Below, piece after piece: positions 56,909-64,000 of a DNA stretch of 64,000 nucleotides. The translations under genes were made by a program, and so were the position numbers. This DNA comes from Bog-532 sp963775825 (GTDB taxonomy: Bacteria; Actinomycetota; Actinomycetes; Streptosporangiales; Streptosporangiaceae): NCBI GenBank assembly GCA_963775825.1, contig CAVZKY010000010.1:248001-312000 (forward strand), written 5' to 3'. The notes under the pieces are model-generated. The model saw only the letters and a list, made by a program, of their open reading frames with translations, made no database searches and was not told the DNA's origin. Position 1 is the stretch's first letter, and each line of letters begins with the position of its first letter.

Positions 56909-57218
56909 GCGCGGCCGCTCTCCGCTGCCCGGCTGCGCCGGCGCGGCCGGCCCGGCCCGGCCCGGCCCGGCCCGCAAGCACATCAGCGGCCCGGCCCGGC
57001 CCGCAAGCACATCAGCCGTGGTGCCGTTGCCGTTGCCGTTGGGCGAGCAGATGCCCGGTACGCGGCACTGAAGACACGAAATACGGCGAGCCCCGCCTTG
57101 TGGCATTTGTCGCGGCTACTGTGGTGTGTCGCGCCGGCCCTGGATCTGGGCCGGTAGATCATGAAGCTCGTCGGTAAGTCACGTAGTGCCCGCTTTCGGT
57201 AACCTGCCTGGAGGTGCC
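56909..57218. repeat. Intergenic region with a 29-bp tandem duplication and GCCGTT triplication
   Basis: A 29-base unit ending CCGCAAGCACATCAGC occurs twice (56959-56987, 56988-57016), preceded by further GGCCC repeats and followed by three GCCGTT units (about 57022-57040). No gene is seen in these 310 bases. A strong GGAGG at 57210-57214 serves the next gene. Confidence 0.7.
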
Positions 57219-58826
57219 ATGGCCGTTTCCCGGGATGTGCAGGACCTGGATGGTACTGCGCGTCTTGAGGCCGATGGGGTTGGCAGCCGGGCCTGGGGCA
57301 CGCCGGTGGACGGCGTGGCCCGCTGGGCGATGCGGGTGCCGTGGCTCTGGCCGACGCTGCTGATGCTGCTGTTTGGCTGCTATCAGCTCAGCCGGCCGCA
57401 GATGTGGGCGGATGAGCTGTGGAGCTGGTCGTTCGCCGCCGATCCGGTGCATGAACTGGTCGTGAGCGCGAGCAGGTCCAACCCGGCCGAGCTTGTTTAT
57501 GACCTGGGGCTGCACTACTGGATGGCAGCGTTCGGCGATTCGGTCGTGGCGATGCGGATGCTGTCGGTGCTGGCCATGGCCGGGGCGGCGGCCTGCGTGA
57601 CGCTGGCCGGACGGAGGCTGGCCGGGGCGCGGGCGGGCCTGCTGGCGGGGCTGGTGTTCGCCCTGGTGCCGAGCGTGTCGCGGTTCGCTCAGGAGGTCCG
57701 GTTCTACGCGCCCGAGGTGCTGGCCGTGGCGCTGGCCACGCTGCTGCTGCTGCGGGCCCTCGATGCGCCGTCCGTGCGGCGGTGGGCGGCCTACAGCGTA
57801 TGCCTGGCGGTGGTCGGTTACGTCGACGTCGTCGCCCTGTCCGTGGTCCTCGGTCATGCGGCCGGGGCAGCTCTGCGCTGGTGGCAGGACAGGGACGTCC
57901 GGCAGGACCGGGGTGGCGGTGTCCTGCTCGGGTTCGCGGCGGCTGCGGCGGCCGGGCTGGCCGCCTGCGTGCCGCTGGTGGCCTTCAGCCTGGCCAAGGC
58001 CGGGAGCCAGGTCTTCTGGATAGCCCGGCCAGGCCTTGACCTGGATGCCTTCGGCTCCTTTACCCGGAACCTGTTCTATTCGACGTCGGTGGCGGCCGCG
58101 GTGATCGTCCTGGCCGTGCTGGCCTGGTCGGCCTGGCGGGCGGCAGCGTTCATGACCGCGGTAGCCGTGCTGCCGGTGGCCGCGGTGTGGCTGCTCTCGC
58201 AGGGCCCGCATTCGTATTTCTTCGGCCGGTACCTGCTGTTCACCATCGTGGCGTGGGCGATCTTGGCCGGGATCGGGCTCAGCCGGATTGACGTGCGGCT
58301 GGCGGCGGTCGCCGTCCTGGTCATCGCCGTTCTGAGCGCGGGCGACCAGCAGGTGATCAGGCAGCCGGGTGCGCACGACTGGGCGGGGTACCCGCTCGGC
58401 TACGGCGGCTACTACGTGGATTACGCGGGCGCCGCCGGCATGATCGCGGGCGCCGCGAGGGCCGGGGACGGCATCGTCTACCAGGAGGGCAACCTCTGGT
58501 GGCAGATGATCGGCCCGGGCCTGCGGTACTACCTGGGGCGGGACATCCCGCCTGGCGTGCCGGTGCCCCGGGATCTGTTCGTCGCCGCGCCGGCCCTGCC
58601 GTCGAGCCAGGTCAAGCCGGTCGCCTGCAATCCTGCCGCGTGCCTGGGCGATGAGACCCGGATCTGGATCGTCGGCAGCGGCCGCCTGATTGACCCCTAC
58701 CTGGCCGTCGCAAGGAACCAGGCGGCGGTGCTGCGGCCGCGCTACCGGCTCGCCCTCACCAGGCATTTCCTCAGCCTGACCGTGTTCCTGCTGGTCCGCG
58801 ACGCCCGGTCGGGATCGCCCGGCTGA
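57219..58826 (+). CDS. Polytopic GT-C (GT39/ArnT-like) glycosyltransferase
   Basis: An intact 535-residue membrane protein with about ten hydrophobic helices (e.g. VPWLWPTLLMLLFGCYQLS, LLAGLVFALVPSVSRF, AILAGIGLSRIDVRLAAVAV). The first luminal loop has QMWADELWSWSFAADP, with the acidic DE pair expected of GT-C enzymes, and AQEVRFYAPEVLAVAL resembles the second conserved loop. The C-terminal luminal domain contains a Cys pair (VKPVACNPAACLGDE). It probably uses a polyprenyl-phosphate sugar to modify an envelope polymer or protein. The ATG at 57219 has GGAGG four bases upstream. It precedes phosphodiester glycosidase 3 and the UbiA-type gene in the same direction. Confidence 0.8.
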   Translation: MAVSRDVQDLDGTARLEADGVGSRAWGTPVDGVARWAMRVPWLWPTLLMLLFGCYQLSRPQMWADELWSWSFAADPVHELVVSASRSNPAELVYDLGLHYWMAAFGDSVVAMRMLSVLAMAGAAACVTLAGRRLAGARAGLLAGLVFALVPSVSRFAQEVRFYAPEVLAVALATLLLLRALDAPSVRRWAAYSVCLAVVGYVDVVALSVVLGHAAGAALRWWQDRDVRQDRGGGVLLGFAAAAAAGLAACVPLVAFSLAKAGSQVFWIARPGLDLDAFGSFTRNLFYSTSVAAAVIVLAVLAWSAWRAAAFMTAVAVLPVAAVWLLSQGPHSYFFGRYLLFTIVAWAILAGIGLSRIDVRLAAVAVLVIAVLSAGDQQVIRQPGAHDWAGYPLGYGGYYVDYAGAAGMIAGAARAGDGIVYQEGNLWWQMIGPGLRYYLGRDIPPGVPVPRDLFVAAPALPSSQVKPVACNPAACLGDETRIWIVGSGRLIDPYLAVARNQAAVLRPRYRLALTRHFLSLTVFLLVRDARSGSPG

Positions 58827-59041
58827 CCGCGCCGCCCGGGCGGTCATCACCGCACCAACCCGCGCCACCGAGCCGGAAGGGTCAGCGATCGCCCTACGTC
58901 AGGCATGCCCGAAGCCTCACGCTGGCGCTCGGCGAGGTCTTTTCAGGTCCTGGAGTACGCTGTAACAGAGCCTTCATGTTGCGCAGGTAAACCTACGGCT
59001 CGTGGGTAGTCAAATGGGCGGTCGCCGGGGGAGGTGTGCCT

Positions 59042-60364
59042 GTGCCGCGATTCGTGCCGTCGAGGTTCTGGGACGGCAACGGTCTCGTGGAGCCGGGTGA
59101 CCAACAGGACGGTCAACGCGATCAGCGTCCAGCCAGCGTCCCGGCCGCGCCTGGCGGTTCTGGCCCGGAAGGGCCCAACCGCGCCAGCAGGCGGGGAAAG
59201 CCGGACAAGCCGCGCCGTCGACGGCTCCTGCACCGGCTGTTCGCCCACCGCAGTGTGCAGGTCGTGCTGGCGATCTTTGTTGTGTTCGTCTGCTGGGTGG
59301 CCTTTTCGGTCGGGCAGGCATTGACAGCGCCCGGCAACACCAATACCTCCACCCGGCTCGCCGAGTGGGCGCGCGATCACTACCTGGGGCCGGTCGTCAC
59401 GTTTGGCGAATGGGTCACCTACCAGGCTCCTAAGGTCGGCGGTAAGCCGAAATTTTCACTCACGGCGCCGTCCGCGCCGGCCAAGGCCGGGCGGCCCTAT
59501 CCCACGCCGAAGTCGAGCGCCGCCACGATCACGCCGGACGTTCCCGCGCAGCTCAGCTCGCCCGCCGGATCGCCGCTGCCCGGCGAAGGTCAGTGGCGGG
59601 CACTGGCCAGCGTGCACGGCATCCCGGCCATCTACGGCACCTACCTGCGCCCGGACAGCGTGCACACGTCCTACGTGGCCGGTATCGCGTCGATGGACCA
59701 GCGCCTGCTCTCGTTCCAGCTCCGGCCGGGTGCCGAGGATCCAGGGCCGGGCCACTGGGGCTACTCGCCGTGGCTGCCGCCGGGCTCCCGCACCGGGCTG
59801 CTCGGCACCTTCAACGGGGGGTTCAAGCTCGACTCCGCCGGCGGCGGTTTCTACCTCAACGGCCTGACCAAGGGCACCCTGACCAGCGGCGCCGCGTCGC
59901 TCGTCTACGACAGGAACGGCCAGGTGGCCATCGGCTCCTGGGACCACGGCGTGGGCATGAGCCCGAACGTTCTGGGCGTCCGGCAGAACCTCAAGCTCAT
60001 CGTGGACCACGGGACCGTGCCGGCCTCGGTGGACCAGGACGTGCAGAGCCAGTGGGGCGCCACGCTGGGGGGTGGCTACTATGTGTGGCGCTCCGGGGTC
60101 GGCATCACCAGCGACGGGCGCATCATCTTCGTCTACGGTCCCGCGCTGTCGGTGCGGTCCCTGGCCGGCCTGCTGCAGCGGGCCGGAGTGGTGGAAGGCA
60201 TGCAGCTGGACATCAATCCAGAGTGGATGTCGTACATGTACTACAAGCCGTCACCGAGTGCCGCCGACCCCACACCGGTGAACCTTCTCCCCACCCAGCA
60301 GGGGCCGGCGGACCGCTACTACTCGGTCAACAGCCGCGACTTCACGGCCGTTTTCGCACGGTGA
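59042..60364 (+). CDS. Phosphodiester glycosidase (NAGPA-like) membrane-anchored protein, paralogue 3
   Basis: An intact protein of about 440 residues. A basic, disordered N-terminus (RRGKPDKPRRRRLLHRLF) precedes one membrane helix (SVQVVLAIFVVFVCWVAFSV), so the domain lies outside. The catalytic domain matches the other two paralogues: LLGTFNGGFKLDSAGGGFYL, SLVYDRNGQVAIGSW, QWGATLGGGYYVWRSGVGI, VEGMQLDINPEWMSYM and the end SVNSRDFTAVFAR. GTG at 59042 is preferred since CGGGGGAGG lies seven bases upstream; GTG at 59036 is also in frame. Its TGA overlaps the GTG of the UbiA-type gene (GTGA), a sign of coupled synthesis. Confidence 0.85.
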   Translation: MPRFVPSRFWDGNGLVEPGDQQDGQRDQRPASVPAAPGGSGPEGPNRASRRGKPDKPRRRRLLHRLFAHRSVQVVLAIFVVFVCWVAFSVGQALTAPGNTNTSTRLAEWARDHYLGPVVTFGEWVTYQAPKVGGKPKFSLTAPSAPAKAGRPYPTPKSSAATITPDVPAQLSSPAGSPLPGEGQWRALASVHGIPAIYGTYLRPDSVHTSYVAGIASMDQRLLSFQLRPGAEDPGPGHWGYSPWLPPGSRTGLLGTFNGGFKLDSAGGGFYLNGLTKGTLTSGAASLVYDRNGQVAIGSWDHGVGMSPNVLGVRQNLKLIVDHGTVPASVDQDVQSQWGATLGGGYYVWRSGVGITSDGRIIFVYGPALSVRSLAGLLQRAGVVEGMQLDINPEWMSYMYYKPSPSAADPTPVNLLPTQQGPADRYYSVNSRDFTAVFAR

Positions 60365-61317
60365 CGTCCCGTCTTCGGGTCGCCGGGCCTAGCCGGGCGC
60401 CCGCTCCCGACCTGGCGCTGTACCCGGGCTGGCTGCGCTGGCCGCTCGCGGTGCTGCGCACCGCCCGTCCGCGCCAGTGGCCGAAGAATTTGCTGGTGTT
60501 CGCGGCGCCGCTCGCGGGCGCGTCGCTCGGGCGCGATGACGGGCTCGGCTACGCCCTGGTGGCGGCCGTGGCCTTCTGCGCCGCGTCGGTCGCCGTCTAC
60601 ATGGTGAACGACGTCATCGATGCCGATCGCGACCGGCGCCATCCGGTGAAGCGCACACGCCCGGTCGCGGCCGGGATTCTGCCGAAGTCGCATGCGCTGG
60701 CCATCGCGGCCGTATGCGCCACGGCGGCGCTGGCCGCGGGCTTGGCGATCAGCGTACCGCTGCTGTCCGCAATTCTCGGCTGCTACCTTGTCTCCGCGCT
60801 GCTCTACAGCCTCGTGCTCAAGCACATCCCGGTGATCGAGCTGGTCTTCGTGGCGTCCGGGTTCGTGCTTCGCGCGCTGGGCGGCGCGGCGGCGACCCAC
60901 GTGCCGCCCTCGGGCTGGTTCCTGCTGGTCTGCAGCCTCGGCGCCTTCCTGGTGGCCACGGCCAAGCGGTACACCGAGATGGTCGTGCTCGGCGCGGACG
61001 CGGTCCGGCACCGGCCATCAACGCGGTGGTACCGGCCCGGTGCCTTGCGGCTGACGCAGCGGATGACCGCCATCGCGATGATCATCGCCTACCTGCTGTG
61101 GGCTCTGGGCGAGCACGGTGGCTGGATCAGGGCCTGGCACCTGGCGAGCGCCCTGCCGCTCGCTGCGACGCTCGTGCGCTTCGACTACCTCACCGCGCAA
61201 GCCTCCCCCCGACCGGTGGAGGATCTTCTCGCCCGGGACGCCGTGATGGTTGTGCTGGAATCCGTGTGGCTGCTCATGTTCGTGGCCGGTCTGTGGGAGC
61301 TCATTCCGTGGGGTTGA
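60361..61317 (+). CDS. UbiA-family prenyltransferase, decaprenyl-phosphate phosphoribosyltransferase-like
   Basis: An intact 318-residue polytopic UbiA-superfamily protein. The N-terminal RTARPRQWPKNLLVFAAPLA and the Asp-rich motif YMVNDVIDADRDRRHPVKRT with RPVAAG match DPPR synthases (Rv3806c-like), and ATAKRYTEMVVLGADA is the second conserved loop. Such enzymes transfer phosphoribose from PRPP to polyprenyl phosphate, the first step toward decaprenyl-phospho-arabinose. The GTG start overlaps the stop of phosphodiester glycosidase 3 by four bases. Other steps of the arabinose-donor pathway (DprE1/DprE2) are not in the window, so the sugar product is an inference. Confidence 0.85.
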   Translation: MTSRLRVAGPSRAPAPDLALYPGWLRWPLAVLRTARPRQWPKNLLVFAAPLAGASLGRDDGLGYALVAAVAFCAASVAVYMVNDVIDADRDRRHPVKRTRPVAAGILPKSHALAIAAVCATAALAAGLAISVPLLSAILGCYLVSALLYSLVLKHIPVIELVFVASGFVLRALGGAAATHVPPSGWFLLVCSLGAFLVATAKRYTEMVVLGADAVRHRPSTRWYRPGALRLTQRMTAIAMIIAYLLWALGEHGGWIRAWHLASALPLAATLVRFDYLTAQASPRPVEDLLARDAVMVVLESVWLLMFVAGLWELIPWG

Positions 61318-61446
61318 CGGACGGTCGGCAGGCCGAGTGGCGGGAGGTCCGGGAGCTACTGGACCCCCGTAGAGTGTTCTCCTCCGATCCCGGCAGGAGG
61401 CTGGGCCTGTGCTGAACATGACCCCGCATCGGGGGATCCGGTCGCG

Positions 61447-62115
61447 GTGAGGGTACTCGTCGCCGAGGACGACCGGGGGCTCTCCGAGGTCATCGGGCGC
61501 GGCCTGCAGGAAAAGGGCTACGTAGTGGACCTGGTGCCCGATGGGGACGCCGCGCTGCGATTCCTGAGGATCTATGAGTACTCCGTCGTGGTTCTGGACT
61601 GGCGGATGCCGGGCTTGTCCGGCCTGGAAGTGGTCCAGCGCATGCGGCGGATCCGGTCCGCGACACCCGTCTTGATGCTGACGGCGCGAGACACCCCCGC
61701 CGACCGGGTTGCGGGACTGGACGCGGGCGCCGACGATTACCTGGTCAAGCCGTTCGACTTCAGTGAGCTGCTGGCCCGGCTCCGGGCCCTCCAGCGCCGG
61801 CCACCGCAGGTCCAGCCGTCCTTGCTGGTGGTCGGGGACCTGGAGTTCGATCCCGCGGCCCGCAGCGCGCGGGTCGGCCAGGACCATCCATCGCTGACCG
61901 GCACCGAACTCGGCATCCTGGAAATGCTGATGCGCCGTGCCCCGGCGGTGGTAGACCGGCGGTCCATCGCCCAGCATGTCTGGGACAACGAAGCCGACGC
62001 GTTCGGCTCCAACACCATCGACGTCCACCTGGCCCGGCTGCGATCCAAGCTGGCGGGCGCCCGGGTGCAGATCCAGACGGTCCGCGGCGTCGGTTACCGG
62101 ATGACCAGCACATGA
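61447..62115 (+). CDS. OmpR-family response regulator
   Basis: An intact 222-residue two-component regulator. The receiver domain (VRVLVAEDDRGLSEVIGRGL; phospho-acceptor Asp in SVVVLDWRMPGLSG; LMLTARDTPADR; DYLVKPFDFSELLARL) is followed by a winged-helix DNA-binding domain (LTGTELGILEMLMRRA, then IDVHLARLRSKLAG and VRGVGYRMTST). GTG start at 61447. Immediately followed by a histidine kinase gene in the same direction, with which it forms a pair. Its targets are unknown; nearby envelope genes are candidates. Confidence 0.92.
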   Translation: MRVLVAEDDRGLSEVIGRGLQEKGYVVDLVPDGDAALRFLRIYEYSVVVLDWRMPGLSGLEVVQRMRRIRSATPVLMLTARDTPADRVAGLDAGADDYLVKPFDFSELLARLRALQRRPPQVQPSLLVVGDLEFDPAARSARVGQDHPSLTGTELGILEMLMRRAPAVVDRRSIAQHVWDNEADAFGSNTIDVHLARLRSKLAGARVQIQTVRGVGYRMTST

Positions 62116-62128
62116 GGATGACCGGCAC

Positions 62129-63552
62129 ATGAGGCTTCGCCGGCCGGCCACCGGGGCCGCTCGTGCGGCGCCGGCTCCTGTCGCCGCAGTTCGCGCACGC
62201 GGCCCGGGTTGCGGGCGCGGCCACGCTGATCATGGCCATCGTCTACACCGGCTGTGTCACGGCGCTGAACCTCGTGGTAACCAGCCGGGCTCACCGGGCA
62301 GACCGACGCCCGGCTGACTGACCGCCTGATCGAGGGCAGCGGGCCTGATCGGCTCACGCAGCCGTCCAAAGACAGCGACAACGACGACGACGGAGATGTC
62401 GACGACGCGCCGCTTTTCCTCTGGCTCATCGAGCCCGGCGGTCGGGTGATCCCGCTCGGCGAGGATATTCCGGCGCTGCCCCAGGGAGTGCGGCCGGGCC
62501 CTGGCTGGCCGTTGACCACGAGCATCGGGGGCAGCCCGTTCCGGCTCGATGCCCGCCGCACCGGGAGCCGATGGCTGGCGGCCGGCCAGAGCCTGGCTCA
62601 GAACCGGCACACCGAAGCGGTCCTGCTGGGCAGTGAGATCGCCGCGGCCCCGCTGCTGCTGCTGGCGATGTTTCTCGGTTCCCTGGCCGTCGGCCTGAAG
62701 GCACTGGGCCCGGTCGAGCAATCGCGCCGCCGCCAGCTGGAATTCACCGCCGACGCATCGCATGAGCTGCGGACCCCGCTGAGCGTCATCAGCGCTGAGG
62801 CCGACGTCGCGCTGACCGGCCCACGGGCAGCAGCCGAATACCAGGCCTCACTGGCACGGATTCAGGGTGAAGGCAAGCGCTTGCGCCGGATCGTGGAGGA
62901 CCTGCTGTGGCTGGCCCGGTTCGACTCCCAGCCCCCACCACCCGGCGACGAGCCCCTCGACGTCGCGACGATCGCCGGCACCTGCGCCGACCGCTTCCGC
63001 GTGCTGGCCCGGTCACGGTCCATCACGATCGAGGCGGACACCGAGACGCCCGTGCCCGCACTGATCATCGCGCCGCCGGAATGGATCGACCGGCTCGCCG
63101 GCGTGCTGATGGACAACGCCTGCCGGTACGCGGACTCAGCCGGCCGCGTCCGCATCGCGGTGACGGTGACGGCGGGCCGGGTCAGCCTCACGGTCGAGGA
63201 CAGCGGGCCGGGCATACCCGAAGAAGAACGGAAACGGCTGTTCGACCGGTTTCACCGCGCGGTCGAGGACGGCCAGGGCGCCGGGCTCGGGCTGGCCATC
63301 GCCGACTCGATCGTGCGGTCGACCGGGGGCCGCTGGAATATCGGCAGCTCGCAGGCGCTGGGAGGCGCACGTATGGAGGTGTCCTGGCACCCTCATCAGC
63401 CACGGTACATGCCCGCGCCGCCTGGGCGGCCCTGGTACCTGCGGGCGTGGCCCGGCAGACGATGGCAACCGTCAGCCGATCGCGGTCCCGAACAGGTGCC
63501 CGACACCGTAGGTAAAGGCCAGCCCCAGCGCTCCGCCGATAACCACCCGTAG
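62129..63552 (+). CDS. Membrane sensor histidine kinase (one or two frameshifts near the start)
   Basis: The partner of the upstream regulator. The N-terminal helix (AGAATLIMAIVYTGCVTALN) is followed by an extracellular loop rich in Asp (DSDNDDDGDVDD, about 62360-62410), a second helix (AAAPLLLLAMFLGSLAVGLK), HisKA (EFTADASHELRTPLSVISAE, phospho-His in SHELRTP) and HATPase (LMDNACRYADSAG, VEDSGPGIPEEE, GAGLGLAIADSIV). One extra G near 62285 (in VVTSR-LTGQTD) shifts the frame, and the very start is in two frames (ATG 62129 or GTG 62164). The Asp-rich loop suggests divalent-cation or polycation sensing. Its 3' end overlaps the convergent VIT gene by about 80 bases. Confidence 0.85.
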
Positions 63553-64000
63553 GACCGCGCGGCGGATATCGCTGCCGCCGATGCGCGCACTGAGGGCACC
63601 GGCCAGGCCGAGCGCGATGAGCACGGCGACGAACGTGACCGGCACCCGCAGCGTTTCCGGGGGCAGCAGGATGGCCAGCAGCGGCAGCAGGGCGCCGGAG
63701 GTGAACGACAGCGCGGATGCGGCGGCGGCCTGGAACGGGTGGGCCAGGTCGTCGGGGTCGATGTGCAGTTCGGCGTCGAGGTGGGCGGCCAGCGGGTCAC
63801 GGGCGGTCAGCTCGGCAGCGACCGTACGGGCGGTGGCCGCCGAAAGGCCCTTGGCTTCGTACAGGGCGGTCAGCTCGATCAGCTCGGCCTCCGGGGTTTC
63901 GGCCAGTTCGCGTTTTTCCTGAGCCAGTTGCGCGAGCTCGCTGTCGCGCTGGCTGGAGACGGACACGTACTCGCCCAGGGCCATCGACACCGCCCCAGCG
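63472..64000 (-). CDS. VIT1/CCC1-family transporter, 5' part beyond the window
   Basis: The visible 170-plus residues are the C-terminal two-thirds of a vacuolar-iron-transporter-type membrane protein. MSMALGEYVSVSSQRDSELA is the conserved end of helix 2, followed by the cytoplasmic metal-binding hairpin (EKRELAETPEAELIELTALY) and helices AASALSFTSGALLPLLAILL, VPVTFVAVLIALGLAGALSA and VVIGGALGLAFTYGVGHLFG. Members move Fe(II) or Mn(II) out of the cytoplasm. Reading continues in frame to the right edge, so the start is not in the window; the ATG at 63990 is internal. Confidence 0.88.
   Translation of the reverse strand, partial: AGAVSMALGEYVSVSSQRDSELAQLAQEKRELAETPEAELIELTALYEAKGLSAATARTVAAELTARDPLAAHLDAELHIDPDDLAHPFQAAAASALSFTSGALLPLLAILLPPETLRVPVTFVAVLIALGLAGALSARIGGSDIRRAVLRVVIGGALGLAFTYGVGHLFGTAIG

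Overview
The window is very GC-rich DNA with actinobacterial gene content: a DUF3662/FHA protein, roadblock proteins, a conservon-type kinase, a SCO6745-family protein, a class F sortase, DUF4142, DUF1707 and DUF445 proteins, a fused GT2-GtrA protein and a CU044_2847-type Trypco1 protein. A filamentous actinomycete or relative (Streptosporangiales-like) fits best; the genus cannot be fixed from this window. No rRNA, tRNA or CRISPR array was recognised.

Layout. 0-7 kb: a methyltransferase, a collapsed phenylacetyl-CoA epoxidase reductase (paaE-like) head to head with a broken TetR gene, a TfdB-like flavin monooxygenase, an orphan roadblock protein and a conserved hypothetical. 7-11 kb: a minus-strand envelope glycosylation pair (GT39 mannosyltransferase-like and GT2-GtrA). 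11-22 kb: FHA protein, phosphodiester glycosidase 1, a methyltransferase, a BNR-repeat protein, an M20 peptidase, truncated GNAT and VOC genes, a UvrA-like ABC protein and a phosphotransferase remnant. 23-28 kb: a PPi-type phosphofructokinase and a three-gene signalling cluster (PAS hybrid kinase, response regulator, double-domain KaiC-like ATPase). 28-39 kb: alpha/beta hydrolase, SCO6745 protein, pyruvate oxidase/dehydrogenase with a catalase scrap, Dtd, sortase, a lone TnpB element, DUF4142, DNA polymerase IV and phosphodiester glycosidase 2. 39-47 kb: a divergent GH13/CocE hydrolase pair, then a two-gene conflict-type module: a Trypco1 protein translationally coupled to a 1365-residue trypsin-STAND-WD40 protein. 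47.5-64 kb: DUF1707, an orphan substrate-binding lipoprotein, CvnA/CvnB, an M24 peptidase homologue, class I aldolase, DUF445, a glycosyltransferase, phosphodiester glycosidase 3 coupled to a UbiA-type DPPR-synthase-like protein, an OmpR-type two-component pair and a VIT-family transporter cut by the right edge.

Sequence quality matters. Left of about 28.2 kb most long genes carry one or more single-base frameshifts although their proteins are otherwise well conserved; right of it nearly every gene is intact, the exceptions being tnpB and the 62 kb kinase. Most left-hand frameshifts probably reflect sequencing or assembly error, so those genes are listed over their full reconstructed span. 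Real truncations (paaE/TetR, GNAT/VOC, catalase, phosphotransferase, alpha/beta hydrolase) are marked as pseudogenes.

The strongest candidate for an unusual system is the Trypco1 plus trypsin-STAND-WD40 module at 42.8-47.2 kb, whose sensor is 13 almost identical WD40 units plus a degenerate fourteenth, with differences confined to a few positions. The KaiC-like/hybrid-kinase cluster at 24.6-28.2 kb is second.
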